A stretch of 61,391 nt of DNA from Phyllobacteriaceae bacterium. Its GTDB lineage: Bacteria > Pseudomonadota > Alphaproteobacteria > Rhizobiales > Rhizobiaceae. Positions within the stretch are counted from its first letter, which is position 1; every line of letters starts with the position of its first letter. The DNA lies in NCBI GenBank assembly GCA_023954255.1, contig JAMLIH010000013.1:1-61391 (forward strand), given 5' to 3'. This document shows positions 37,954 to 46,626 of the stretch, in pieces. The notes under the pieces are model-generated. The model was given only the letters and a program-made list of their open reading frames with translations. It ran no database searches and had not been told where the DNA came from. The position numbers were made by a program, and so were the translations under genes.

Positions 37954-37987
37954 CGGGCCCGGAAGAAGCTTCCGGGCCCGAGTTTTT
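37954..37987 (+). terminator. Intra-operon terminator/attenuator between potF and potG
   Basis: Perfect 12-base arms CGGGCCCGGAAG (37954-37965) and CTTCCGGGCCCG (37969-37980) with a 3-base loop, followed by AGTTTTTT. It starts 8 bases after the potF stop and ends about 23 bases before the ATPase start. A full intrinsic terminator inside an operon reduces downstream transcripts and protects the upstream message. Confidence 0.85.
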
Positions 37988-38009
37988 TCCGGGGAATGCA
38001 GCGGGGTTT

Positions 38010-39209
38010 ATGGTGGCGACTTCCGACAAGACGCCTGCAAAAGGCACGATTGGTTCAGGCAATCGAAAACCGGGCGAAAGCACGAGCCAGGCCTGGCTCA
38101 AGGAGGATTCGGTTCCAATCGTCGAGTTCCGCGATGTCACGAAGCGGTTCGGCGATTTCACCGCAGTCGATAATGTTTCGCTGAAGGTCTATCCGGGCGA
38201 GTTTTTTGCCCTGCTCGGACCCTCCGGCTGCGGTAAGTCCACCCTGCTGCGCATGCTCGCCGGCTTCGAAACGCCGACAAGCGGCACCATCCTTCTCGAC
38301 GGCAAGGATATTGCATCGACCCCGCCCAATCTGCGGCCGGTCAATATGATGTTCCAGTCCTATGCGCTCTTTCCCCATCTCACCGTCGCCCAGAACATCG
38401 CCTTCGGGCTCAAGCGCGCCGGCATGCAAAAGGGCGCCGTTGAGGAGCGCACAAGGGAGATGCTGCGGCTGGTGAAGATGGAGCAGTTTTCAGGCCGCAA
38501 GCCGCACCAGATGTCGGGCGGCCAGCGCCAGCGCGTGGCGCTTGCCCGTTCGCTTGCCCGCAACCCCAAGCTCCTGCTGCTTGACGAGCCGCTCGGTGCG
38601 CTCGATGCCAAACTGCGTGAATCGACCCAGTTCGAGCTGGTCAACATCCAGGAGAAGCTCGGCACGACTTTCATCATCGTTACCCATGATCAGGAAGAGG
38701 CGATGACGGTGGCAACCCGCATCGGGGTGATGAATCACGGCGTTCTGGCCCAGGTCGATACCCCTGCCGACATTTACGAGAACCCGAAATCGCGCTTCGT
38801 TGCCGACTTCATCGGCGATGTTAACCTGATTGCCGCAAAGGTCGGCGGTGCCAGGAAGGTGGACGGCGAGGACTGCATTCACTTCACCGTCGACGGCTAC
38901 AAGCAGGACTTCGTTGCCCGCTCTGCAGAGCCGCTGGCCAAGGGCACGGAGGCCTATCTCGCGATCCGGCCCGAGAAGATCACCATTTCCAAGAGCAAGG
39001 ACACGCAAGCCGCCAACCAGATCGAGGGCACCGTCGACGACATCGCCTATGTCGGCAATCTCTCGACCTACCACGTCAGGCTTGCCAACGGCTCCGTCAT
39101 CAAGGCGCAGGAAGCTAACCGGAGACGCATCTCCAACCGGCAGATCACCTGGGAAGACAAGGTCTGGCTTTCCTGGACGGCAGGCGGCGGCCTGCTTCTG
39201 GCCAACTGA
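38010..39209 (+). CDS. potG: Polyamine ABC transporter ATPase (PotG/PotA type)
   Basis: 399 residues from the ATG at 38010. Walker A GPSGCGKSTLLRML, Q-loop FQSYALFPHLTV, signature MSGGQRQRVALARSLA, Walker B LLLLDEPLGALDAKLR and H-loop VTHDQEEAMT. The C-terminal ~120 residues form the TOBE regulatory domain. The N-terminal ~45 residues are low-complexity. It energises the PotH/PotI membrane channel. Confidence 0.93.
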   Translation: MVATSDKTPAKGTIGSGNRKPGESTSQAWLKEDSVPIVEFRDVTKRFGDFTAVDNVSLKVYPGEFFALLGPSGCGKSTLLRMLAGFETPTSGTILLDGKDIASTPPNLRPVNMMFQSYALFPHLTVAQNIAFGLKRAGMQKGAVEERTREMLRLVKMEQFSGRKPHQMSGGQRQRVALARSLARNPKLLLLDEPLGALDAKLRESTQFELVNIQEKLGTTFIIVTHDQEEAMTVATRIGVMNHGVLAQVDTPADIYENPKSRFVADFIGDVNLIAAKVGGARKVDGEDCIHFTVDGYKQDFVARSAEPLAKGTEAYLAIRPEKITISKSKDTQAANQIEGTVDDIAYVGNLSTYHVRLANGSVIKAQEANRRRISNRQITWEDKVWLSWTAGGGLLLAN

Positions 39210-39223
39210 TCGGGGAGAGCCGG

Positions 39224-40129
39224 ATGTCTGGAAAATGGCGCATGCTTACTCTGATCGGCGCACCCTATCTGTGGCTGCTGCTGTTCTTTCTCGCGCCGTT
39301 CGTCATTGTTCTGAAGATCGCGCTTTCCGACACCGCGATCTCCATTCCGCCCTACACGCCGCAATTCGATCTTTCCGGCGGCTGGCCCGCAATCAGCGAC
39401 TTCTTTTCCAATCTCGACTTCGAGAACTTCAAGTGGCTGATTGATGATTCGCTTTACATCAACTCCTACATCTCAAGCCTGACCATCGCCTTCTTCTCGA
39501 CCCTGCTGGCGCTGCTGGTCGGCTTTCCATTCGCCTATGCCATGGCGAGGGCGCCGGACAACTGGCGTCCGCTGCTGCTGATGCTGGTCATCCTGCCGTT
39601 CTGGACGTCGTTTCTGATCCGCGTCTATTCCTGGATCGGGATACTGAAGACCGAGGGCCTGCTCAACCAGTTGCTGATGTGGCTCGGCATCATTGACCAG
39701 CCACTGATCATCATGAACACCAACACGGCGGTCTATATCGGTATCGTCTATTCCTATCTGCCTTTCATGATTCTGCCGATCTATTCGACGCTGGAGAAAA
39801 TGGACGAGTCCCTACTCGAGGCGGCTATCGATCTCGGCTGCAACCGGATTTCCGCCTTCTGGCTGGTAACCGTGCCGCTGGCGCTGCCCGGCATCATCGC
39901 CGGATGTTTTCTCGTCTTTATCCCGGCCGTCGGCGAGTTCGTCATACCCGATCTGCTCGGCGGCACGCAGACCCTGATGATCGGAAAGACGCTGTGGAAG
40001 GAATTCTTCTCCAACCGCGACTGGCCGGTTGCCTCCGCCGTGGCCATCGTCCTGCTCCTGCTGCTGGTTGTTCCCATTCTGATCTTCCAGCGCCTGCTTG
40101 AGCGCCAGCAGGAGGCGGAAGCGCGATGA
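39224..40129 (+). CDS. potH: Polyamine ABC transporter permease PotH-like
   Basis: 301 residues with about six membrane segments. The first is YLWLLLFFLAPFVIVLKIAL. The permease EAA loop is LLEAAIDLGCNRISAFWLVTVPLALPGI, which docks with the ATPase. Its stop overlaps the start of the second permease (ATGA), so the heterodimer is made in balance. Confidence 0.93.
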   Translation: MSGKWRMLTLIGAPYLWLLLFFLAPFVIVLKIALSDTAISIPPYTPQFDLSGGWPAISDFFSNLDFENFKWLIDDSLYINSYISSLTIAFFSTLLALLVGFPFAYAMARAPDNWRPLLLMLVILPFWTSFLIRVYSWIGILKTEGLLNQLLMWLGIIDQPLIIMNTNTAVYIGIVYSYLPFMILPIYSTLEKMDESLLEAAIDLGCNRISAFWLVTVPLALPGIIAGCFLVFIPAVGEFVIPDLLGGTQTLMIGKTLWKEFFSNRDWPVASAVAIVLLLLLVVPILIFQRLLERQQEAEAR

Positions 40130-40926
40130 GACGGTTTACCTGGTTCAATGCCACTTCGCTGACCTTCGGCTTTGCCTTTCTCTATCTGCCGATCCTGCTG
40201 CTGATCATCTATTCCTTCAACGAGTCGAAACTGGTGACGGTCTGGGGCGGGTTCTCGACCAAATGGTACGGCGAACTGATGCGCAACGAGGCGATGCTGG
40301 ACGCCGCCTGGGTTACCTTGCGTGTCGCCTTTTTCTCGGCAAGCCTCGCCGCGGTTCTCGGAACCATGGCAGCGCTTGTGCTGGTGCGTGCCGGGCGCTT
40401 CAAGGGCCGCACCCTGTTTTCCGGCATGGTTTATGCGCCGCTGGTCATGCCGGAAGTCATCACCGGCCTTTCCCTGCTGCTGCTTTTCATATCACTCAAT
40501 CTGGACCGCGGCATGCTGACGGTCACCCTGGCCCACACCACGTTTTCCATGTGTTACGTCGCCGTGGTGGTCTCCTCGCGGCTGGTTACCTTTGACCGTT
40601 CGCTGGAAGAGGCAGCCCTCGATCTCGGCGCATCGCCACTCGATGCCTTCTTTTCCGTCACCCTGCCGATCATCGCGCCCGCCGTTGTTGCCGGCTGGCT
40701 GCTTGCCTTCACGCTTTCGCTGGACGATCTGGTGATCGCCTCCTTCAACACCGGGCCTGGCGCAACCACGCTGCCGATCAAGATTTATTCGGCGGTGCGC
40801 CTCGGCGTCTCGCCGGAAATCAACGCACTGTCGACCATTCTGATCGCGGTCGTCTCGCTCGGTGTCATCGTCGCGTCCCTTGCCGACAAGCGGCTGGCGA
40901 AGTCACGCGGCAATCAGGCGCAATAA
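40126..40926 (+). CDS. potI: Polyamine ABC transporter permease PotI-like
   Basis: 266 residues, six membrane segments, EAA loop LEEAALDLGASPLDAFFSVTLPIIAPAVVAG. Near the N terminus are FAFLYLPILLLIIYSFNESKL and the ion-channel-like LLLLFISLNLDRG region typical of PotI/PotC. Last gene of the importer operon and followed by a bidirectional terminator. Confidence 0.93.
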   Translation: MRRFTWFNATSLTFGFAFLYLPILLLIIYSFNESKLVTVWGGFSTKWYGELMRNEAMLDAAWVTLRVAFFSASLAAVLGTMAALVLVRAGRFKGRTLFSGMVYAPLVMPEVITGLSLLLLFISLNLDRGMLTVTLAHTTFSMCYVAVVVSSRLVTFDRSLEEAALDLGASPLDAFFSVTLPIIAPAVVAGWLLAFTLSLDDLVIASFNTGPGATTLPIKIYSAVRLGVSPEINALSTILIAVVSLGVIVASLADKRLAKSRGNQAQ

Positions 40927-40944
40927 CCACTTCCGGCATGCAAA

Positions 40945-40975
40945 AAAGGCGGCCCGCTGCCGGGCCGCCTTTCCA
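40945..40975. terminator. Bidirectional terminator between potI and metY
   Basis: Arms AAAGGCGGCCCG (40945-40956) and CGGGCCGCCTTT (40961-40972) around CTGC. An A run precedes it (T run on the minus strand) and TTTCC follows. It serves the convergent potI and metY. Confidence 0.85.
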
Positions 40976-40995
40976 TCTTGTCCCTCTGGAGGATG

Positions 40996-42279
40996 TCAGA
41001 TTTCTGCCAGTGCCTGTTCGAGATCGGCGATGATGTCGGCAACGTCCTCGATCCCGATCGAGAGCCGCACCACTTCCGGTCCGGCGCCGGCGGCCGTCTT
41101 CTGCGCGTCCGTCAACTGCCGGTGGGTGGTGGAGGCCGGATGGATGATCAGGCTCTTAGCATCGCCGATATTGGCCACATGGGAAAGAAGCCCGGTCGAG
41201 GAAACCAGCTTGACGCCTGCCTCGTAGCCACCCTTGACCCCAAAGGTGAATACCGCGCCCGCGCCCTTCGGCAGATACTTCTGCGCCAGCCCGTGGCACG
41301 CGTCGGATTTCAGCCCGGCATAGCGCACCCATTCCACCTTGTCATGCGCTTCCAGCCACTGAGCAACGGCGAGCGCATTGTCGCAATGCTTCTGCATTCT
41401 GAGCGGCAGGGTCTCGATACCCGTTGCGATGAGAAAGGCGTTGAACGGTGAGATCGCGGCGCCCAGATCGCGCAGGCCCAACACCCGGCAGGCGATGGCA
41501 AAGGCGAAATTGCCGAAGGTTTCCGCCAGCACCATGCCCTGATATTCGGGCCGCGGTTCGGAAAGCATCGGATAGCGCCCGGATGCGATCCAGTCGAACG
41601 TCCCGCCATCGACGATGATCCCGCCCATGGAATTGCCGTGCCCGCCCATGAACTTGGTCAGCGAGTGGACCACGATATCGGCGCCGTACTCGATCGGGCG
41701 GCACAGATAGGGCGTAGCCAGCGTGTTGTCGACGATCAGCGGCACACCGGCGGCCCTGGCAACCTTCGCGACCATTTCGATATCGGTTACCACGCCGCCC
41801 GGATTGGCGAGGCTTTCGGTGAAGATGGCCCTGGTCTTGTCGCTGACCGCCCTCTTCAGCGCTTCCTCGTCAGCCATGTCCACCCACACCACGTTCCAGC
41901 CGAAGCTCTTGAACGAGTGGTTGAACTGGTTGATCGAGCCGCCATAGAGCTTGTTGGAGGCGATGAATTCGTCACCGGGCCGCAACAACGTGTGAAAAAC
42001 CCCGAGTTGGGCAGCATGGCCCGAAGCAACGGCAAGGGCTGCCGTTCCGCCTTCAAGCGCTGCCACGCGCTCTTCCAGCACCGCTGTCGTCGGATTGGTG
42101 ATGCGTGTGTAGATGTTGCCGAATGCCTGAAGTCCGAAAAGCGCAGCCGCCTGGTCGACGTCGTCGAAGGCGAAGGCGGTTGTCTGATAGATCGGCGTAG
42201 CCCGTGCGCCCGTAGCCGCGTCAGGGGCTGCGCCTGCATGAATGGCAAGGGTTGAAAATCCGGGTTGTCGGTCGCTCAT
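40996..42279 (-). CDS. metY: O-acetylhomoserine aminocarboxypropyltransferase MetY
   Basis: PLP enzyme that makes homocysteine from O-acetylhomoserine and sulfide. The PLP lysine is in DIVVHSLTKFMGGHGNSMGG; SGHAAQLGVF and the C-terminal RLSIGIED are typical of the Cys/Met PLP family. I take the ATG at 42279, with GGAG at the right distance, giving 427 residues; an ATG four codons earlier lies inside the inverted repeat. The ATATAA-N8-TTATAT site is 11 bases upstream, and matches the one at ahcY. Confidence 0.93.
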   Translation of the reverse strand: MSDRQPGFSTLAIHAGAAPDAATGARATPIYQTTAFAFDDVDQAAALFGLQAFGNIYTRITNPTTAVLEERVAALEGGTAALAVASGHAAQLGVFHTLLRPGDEFIASNKLYGGSINQFNHSFKSFGWNVVWVDMADEEALKRAVSDKTRAIFTESLANPGGVVTDIEMVAKVARAAGVPLIVDNTLATPYLCRPIEYGADIVVHSLTKFMGGHGNSMGGIIVDGGTFDWIASGRYPMLSEPRPEYQGMVLAETFGNFAFAIACRVLGLRDLGAAISPFNAFLIATGIETLPLRMQKHCDNALAVAQWLEAHDKVEWVRYAGLKSDACHGLAQKYLPKGAGAVFTFGVKGGYEAGVKLVSSTGLLSHVANIGDAKSLIIHPASTTHRQLTDAQKTAAGAGPEVVRLSIGIEDVADIIADLEQALAEI

Positions 42280-42289
42280 GGCAGGCTCC

Positions 42290-42309
42290 ATATAAAGATT
42301 TGGTTATAT
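42290..42309. promoter_or_regulatory. Inverted-repeat operator upstream of metY (ATATAA-N8-TTATAT)
   Basis: ATATAA at 42290-42295 and TTATAT at 42304-42309, spacer AGATTTGG. It is the same as the ahcY site in arms, spacing and the first four spacer bases (AGAT). It ends just upstream of the metY ribosome binding site. Both targets handle homocysteine, pointing to regulation by SAM-cycle metabolites. No SAM riboswitch is evident in the 118-base gap. Confidence 0.65.
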
Positions 42310-42397
42310 GATCTGATTACATGCCGCAAAACGGAAGGCAAAGGAAAAGAACGCCATTCCAAATTGCCGTCGCCGGGAAGAATCTTTTTCCCGCGTT

Positions 42398-42928
42398 TCA
42401 GGGTTTTTGCTGCCGGTTGATCCCGAAGCGCTGAAAACCCTGCTGCAGTTTCGGTTTTCTTGCCGAGATGACGTTGGAGGCAACGCCTGCCCAGCCTATC
42501 TCGCCACACAGCCGGGCATATTCTATTTTCGGGCATCGGTTCATGACGACCTTGACGCCTTTCGCTTCGGCCAGTCTTGCCGCTTCGTCGTTGCGTACCG
42601 ACAACTGCATCCAGATGACCTTGGGCAGGGGATTGAGCCTGAGTGCTTCCTCGACAACGCCCTTGGCAGCATCGGAATTGCGGAAGATGTCGACCATGTC
42701 GACCGGACGGTCGATATCGGCGAGCGATGCAGCAGTCATGACCCCGGCGATTTTCTTTCCGGCCTGCCCCGGATTGACGGGTACGACGTCATACCCTTTC
42801 GAGATCAGGTACTTCACCACGAAATAGGACGGCCGAACCGTGTTGGCGCTGGCGCCCACAACGGCAATGGTTTTCACCTCGTCCAGAATGCCGCGGATAT
42901 AGGCATCCTCGTAGCGGTCGTGATTCAT
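42398..42928 (-). CDS. CoA-binding (YccU-type) protein
   Basis: 176 residues, one Rossmann-like CoA-binding domain: KTIAVVGASANTVRPSYFVVKYL at the N terminus and GYDVVPVNPGQAGKKIAG; the last conserved part is VKVVMNRCPKIEYARL. It resembles the CoA-binding module of NDP-forming acyl-CoA synthetases but stands alone, and its role is unknown. It follows the acyl-CoA synthetase gene after 14 bases on the same strand, so a common operon is likely. Confidence 0.85.
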   Translation of the reverse strand: MNHDRYEDAYIRGILDEVKTIAVVGASANTVRPSYFVVKYLISKGYDVVPVNPGQAGKKIAGVMTAASLADIDRPVDMVDIFRNSDAAKGVVEEALRLNPLPKVIWMQLSVRNDEAARLAEAKGVKVVMNRCPKIEYARLCGEIGWAGVASNVISARKPKLQQGFQRFGINRQQKP

Positions 42929-42942
42929 GCGCCTGTTCCGCT

Positions 42943-44586
42943 CTATTGTTCCTGTTCTTCCGCCAGCGCCTTCGCCTGTTCACGCAGCACGAATTTCTGG
43001 ATCTTGCCCGTGGAAGTTTTCGGCAGTTCGCCAAAGGCGATCTTTGCCGGCAGCTTGAATCGGGCAAGATGCTGATTGCACCATTCCATCAGCTCCTCGG
43101 CGGTTACGGAGGTATTGGGCCCGGTCTCGACAAAGGCGCAGGGCCGCTCGCCCCATCTCTCGTCCGGCATCGCCACCACCGCAGCCGCGCTGACAGCCGG
43201 GTGCTTGTAAAGCACGTCTTCGACCTCGATGGAGGAAATGTTCTCACCGCCGGAAATGATGATGTCCTTCGAGCGGTCCTTGAGCTGAACATAGCCGTCG
43301 GGATGCCACACCGCGAGATCGCCGGTATGAAACCAGCCGCCGGCAAAGGCTTCCCCGGTTGCCTTCTCGTTTTTCAGATAGCCCTTCATGACCACATTGC
43401 CGCGCATCATGACCTCGCCCAGGGTCTCGCCATCCCTCGGCACCTCGGCCATGGTTTCAGGGTCGCGCACGCTCAACCCTTCCAGCGCAAGGTAGCGCAC
43501 GCCCTGGCGGGCCTTGAGCGCAGCCTGTCTTTCCGGCGCCAGGTCATTCCATGCCGTATTCCAGTCGTTGACGACAGCCGGGCCGTAAACCTCGGTCAGG
43601 CCGTAAAGATGGGTGACGTTGAAGCCCGCCTCCTTCATGTTGGCCAGCACGCGTTCGGGCGGCGGAGCGGCGGCCGTCATGAATTCGACGGTTTGTGAAA
43701 GATCGCGCTGGTCTTCCTTTGGCGTTGAAAGGATGGTCGACATGACGATCGGCGCCCCGCACATATGGGTGACGCCGTGATCGGCCAGCGAATCCCAGAT
43801 CGGCTTCTGCCGCACCGCCCTGAGGCAGACATGGGTTCCGGCCAGCGCCGACAATGTCCAGGGAAAGCACCAGCCGTTGCAGTGAAACATCGGCAGCGTC
43901 CACAGATAGACCGCATGCTTGGGCATGGAGGCGGTCAGCGCATTGCCCTGGGCAAGCAGCGCCGCGCCGCGATGGTGATAGACGACACCCTTCGGATTGC
44001 CGGTCGTGCCGGAAGTGTAGTTGAGCGAGATTGCGTCCCACTCGTCCTGCGGCCACTGCCACTCGAAGTCCGGATCGCCTTCTGCAATCAGCGCCTCGTA
44101 ATCGGCGGTGCCGAGCAACGCGCCGTCCTGGGCAAATTCGGGATCGTCATAGTCGACGATCTCCGGCTTGTTGCTGGCCAGGGCCAGCGCCTCTTTCATG
44201 GTGGACGCGAATTCCCGATCGGTGATCACCAGCCTGCTTTCGCCATGATCGAGCTGAAAGGCGATGGTCGCTGCATCGAGCCGTGTGTTCATGGAGTGAA
44301 GCACTGCGCCGGCCATCGGAACCCCGTAATGAGCTTCCAGCATCGGCGGTGTATTCGAAAGCATGACGGAAACCGTATCGCCTCGCCCGATACCGCGTTT
44401 GACCAGCGCCGAGGCAAGCTGGCGTGCGCGGTTGTAGAACGTCTTGTAGGAAACCCGCATTCCGCCATGGATTATGGCGGTATGTTCGGGGAAGACGCTT
44501 GCTGCCCGCTCCAGAAACTGCAGCGGCGTCAGCGGCTGGAAATTGGCTTCGTTGCGGTCGAGACCGCTATCATAGGGGTTTGCCAA
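42943..44586 (-). CDS. Acyl-CoA synthetase (AMP-forming; medium/long-chain type)
   Basis: 547 residues from a TTG at 44586, chosen because GGGAGGAG sits at the right distance and ANPYDSGLDRN is the usual N-terminus; an ATG 52 codons upstream falls inside the intergenic palindrome. Adenylation motifs: P-loop LNYTSGTTGNPKGVVYHHRG, GWFHTGDLAVW, the hinge DRSKDIIISGGENISS and the catalytic Lys near the C-terminus (PKTSTGKIQK). It activates an acid to the CoA thioester; chain length is not predictable. It diverges from the dctB-like gene. Confidence 0.92.
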   Translation of the reverse strand: MANPYDSGLDRNEANFQPLTPLQFLERAASVFPEHTAIIHGGMRVSYKTFYNRARQLASALVKRGIGRGDTVSVMLSNTPPMLEAHYGVPMAGAVLHSMNTRLDAATIAFQLDHGESRLVITDREFASTMKEALALASNKPEIVDYDDPEFAQDGALLGTADYEALIAEGDPDFEWQWPQDEWDAISLNYTSGTTGNPKGVVYHHRGAALLAQGNALTASMPKHAVYLWTLPMFHCNGWCFPWTLSALAGTHVCLRAVRQKPIWDSLADHGVTHMCGAPIVMSTILSTPKEDQRDLSQTVEFMTAAAPPPERVLANMKEAGFNVTHLYGLTEVYGPAVVNDWNTAWNDLAPERQAALKARQGVRYLALEGLSVRDPETMAEVPRDGETLGEVMMRGNVVMKGYLKNEKATGEAFAGGWFHTGDLAVWHPDGYVQLKDRSKDIIISGGENISSIEVEDVLYKHPAVSAAAVVAMPDERWGERPCAFVETGPNTSVTAEELMEWCNQHLARFKLPAKIAFGELPKTSTGKIQKFVLREQAKALAEEQEQ

Positions 44587-44725
44587 CTGTACTCCTCCCG
44601 CCACTGTTCCTGCTCTGCCTGCCCAGGCGCCACCCTCCGCAAGCGGCACTGTGGCATACGCCTGCTTTCCGGCGCCGATTGCCAAATCCCGGCATTCCGT
44701 GGTTCCATTCGTTTTATAGTCACTG

Positions 44726-44742
44726 GTGGCACTTTGTGCCAC
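44726..44742. promoter_or_regulatory. Palindrome GTGGCAC-TTT-GTGCCAC between acyl-CoA synthetase and dctB-like gene
   Basis: Perfect 7-base arms (44726-44732 and 44736-44742) with a 3-base spacer, 60 bases before the dctB-like start and 140 bases before the acyl-CoA synthetase start. It looks like an operator for a dimeric regulator of either divergent unit. It is not a sigma-54 promoter: TGGCAC is present but the matching TTGC at -12 is not. Confidence 0.45.
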
Positions 44743-44801
44743 GAAATGTTACCGGCCGGTATTTGCTGGTGCTTGCGATACAAGGGAGGAAGCAGGCGGC
44801 G

Positions 44802-46626
44802 ATGAAACGCATTCTCCGCGTTTGCCTTATCTTGCTGCTGGCCGGCCTTTGCGGCCTCGCCGCCCATGGCTTTTTTGCCGAGCGATACAAAAGGGCTTCC
44901 TTTGAGGATGCGGGAGACAGACTGTCGCTCTACAGTGCAAGCCTGCAATCGGCGCTTACAAGACTGTCCCACCTGCCGACGACGGTCTCCCTGCATCCCG
45001 ACGTGGTATCCACGATCCGGGGCGGTTTGCCTGCCGATGCGTTCAGTGCCTATCTGAAAAGCGTGGCGGATGCCGCGGGTAGCGCCATTCTCTATGTCAT
45101 GGATGCCGACGGTAACACGGTCTCGGCCAGCAACTACCGCACCGAAAACAGCTTTGTCGGCAAGAACTATGCCTTCAGGCCCTATTTTACCGCGGCAATG
45201 ACCGGCAGCAGCGGCACGCACTACGCTATCGGAGCGACCACCGGCATTCCCGGCTATTTCGTTTCGCAGCCGGTATATTACGGAAAGGAGCCGGTTGGCG
45301 TCGCGGTGGTGGAAGGTCGAATTCGGTGACCTTCTGCGCAACTGGCAGCAGGCCGGCGAGCGCGTGCTGGTGACGGACCGCTACGGTATCATCATCCTGT
45401 CATCGATCGCTGACTGGCAGTTCAGGACCGTCCGCCCGATCACCGATCGCGAACAGGCGGAGCTGGCGCAAAGCAAGAAGTTTTCCGGAAGAAAGCTGGA
45501 GGCCCTGCCATTCGAGGGCCTGTTCGATGATGAAGAAAAGCGATTTTCGGATGAAACAGTAATTGACGGCAAGCGGTTTGCGGTAGCGCAGGCCGGGATC
45601 GGTACGGAAGGGTGGACCATCCACTATCTGACGGCGATTTCCGCGGCGACCTATCCCGCCATTCTTGCCGGCTGGTCGGTCTTCCTGCTGTCGCTGCTGG
45701 CGGTATCGGCAGTGTTCCTGTGGCGGTTTAGAACCCAGCAGAACATGATGGCGCTGCAGGCGAAGGAGGCCGAGCGCATCCGCGCCGCCAACCTTCAATT
45801 GGAGCACGAGGTCAGAACCAGGCAGGAGACGGAAAATGCCCTGCGCCGGGCCCAGTCGCAGCTGGTGCAGGCCGGAAGACTGGCAGCACTTGGCAAGATG
45901 TCGGCGGCCATCGTCCATGAGGTCAACCAGCCGGTTGCAGCGATCCGCACCTTCACCGCAAGCGGTGAACTGCTGCTGAAAAAGAACAAGCTCTCGGATG
46001 CCGCGGAGATACTCGGCCGCATCCGGTCGATGACCGACCGGCTGGCGAACATCACTTCCGACTTGCTGCTGTTTTCCCGCCGCACGGGGAAAGGCATGAC
46101 GGCGGTGGATGTGAATGCCTGCGTTGAGGCGGTTGCTGAGGAGTTTGCGGTTGAACTTGCCGAAGAAGGGATTGAGCTTCGACTCGATCTCGAACAACCG
46201 CCGCCTCTGGCCAATGGCAATCCCGTACGTCTTGAGCAACTGGTTTCGAACATGCTGCGCAATGCGGTGCAGGCAATCGCGGAGCGTGGCCGCCAAAAGG
46301 GAGTGATCCGCATCGAAACCACGGTGGAAAGCGGCAACGCCGTCCTGCGTTTCCAGGACAATGGTTGCGGCATGTCGCGGGAAACCCTCGACCAGTTGTT
46401 CGAACCCTTCTTCACCACGAAGAATATCGGTGAAGGCGTCGGCCTCGGGCTTGCCATCTGTTACGCGATTGCCGACGAGGCCGGTGGAACCATCCGCGCG
46501 GAAAACCAGCCGGGCGGCGGTGCGGAATTTGTCGTCAGCCTGCCGCTCGCCACGCTGAACCCTTCGCCTGCAGCACAGCAGCAGGCAAAAGCCCCGCAAG
46601 CCATCCCGGAGAAGGCAAATGCCTGA
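44802..46626 (+). pseudogene. dctB: DctB-like sensor histidine kinase, disrupted by a single-base frameshift
   Basis: Two frames together make one DctB-type C4-dicarboxylate sensor of about 607 residues. Frame one (44802-45329) encodes the N-terminal membrane helix (LRVCLILLLAGLCGLAAHGF) and most of the periplasmic PDC domain to YYGKEPVGVAVV, then runs into a TGA. The next frame (to 46626) continues KVEFGDLLRNWQQAGERVLV, a second helix, a coiled coil, H box AAIVHEVNQPVAAIRTF and HATPase (NMLRNAVQAI, DNGCGMS, GVGLGLAICYAI). One extra G at 45311-45312 explains the break. It may be a real inactivation or a sequence error; the rest of the frame is intact, so any mutation is recent. Confidence 0.85.

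Noticed and set aside
42280-42397. SAM-II riboswitch before metY
   Set aside because: Often found before such genes in alphaproteobacteria, but the short gap shows no matching pseudoknot; the inverted-repeat operator is there instead.
44726-44742. Sigma-54 promoter before the dctB-like gene
   Set aside because: TGGCAC is present, but the TTGC element at the required spacing is not; the sequence is better read as a palindrome.
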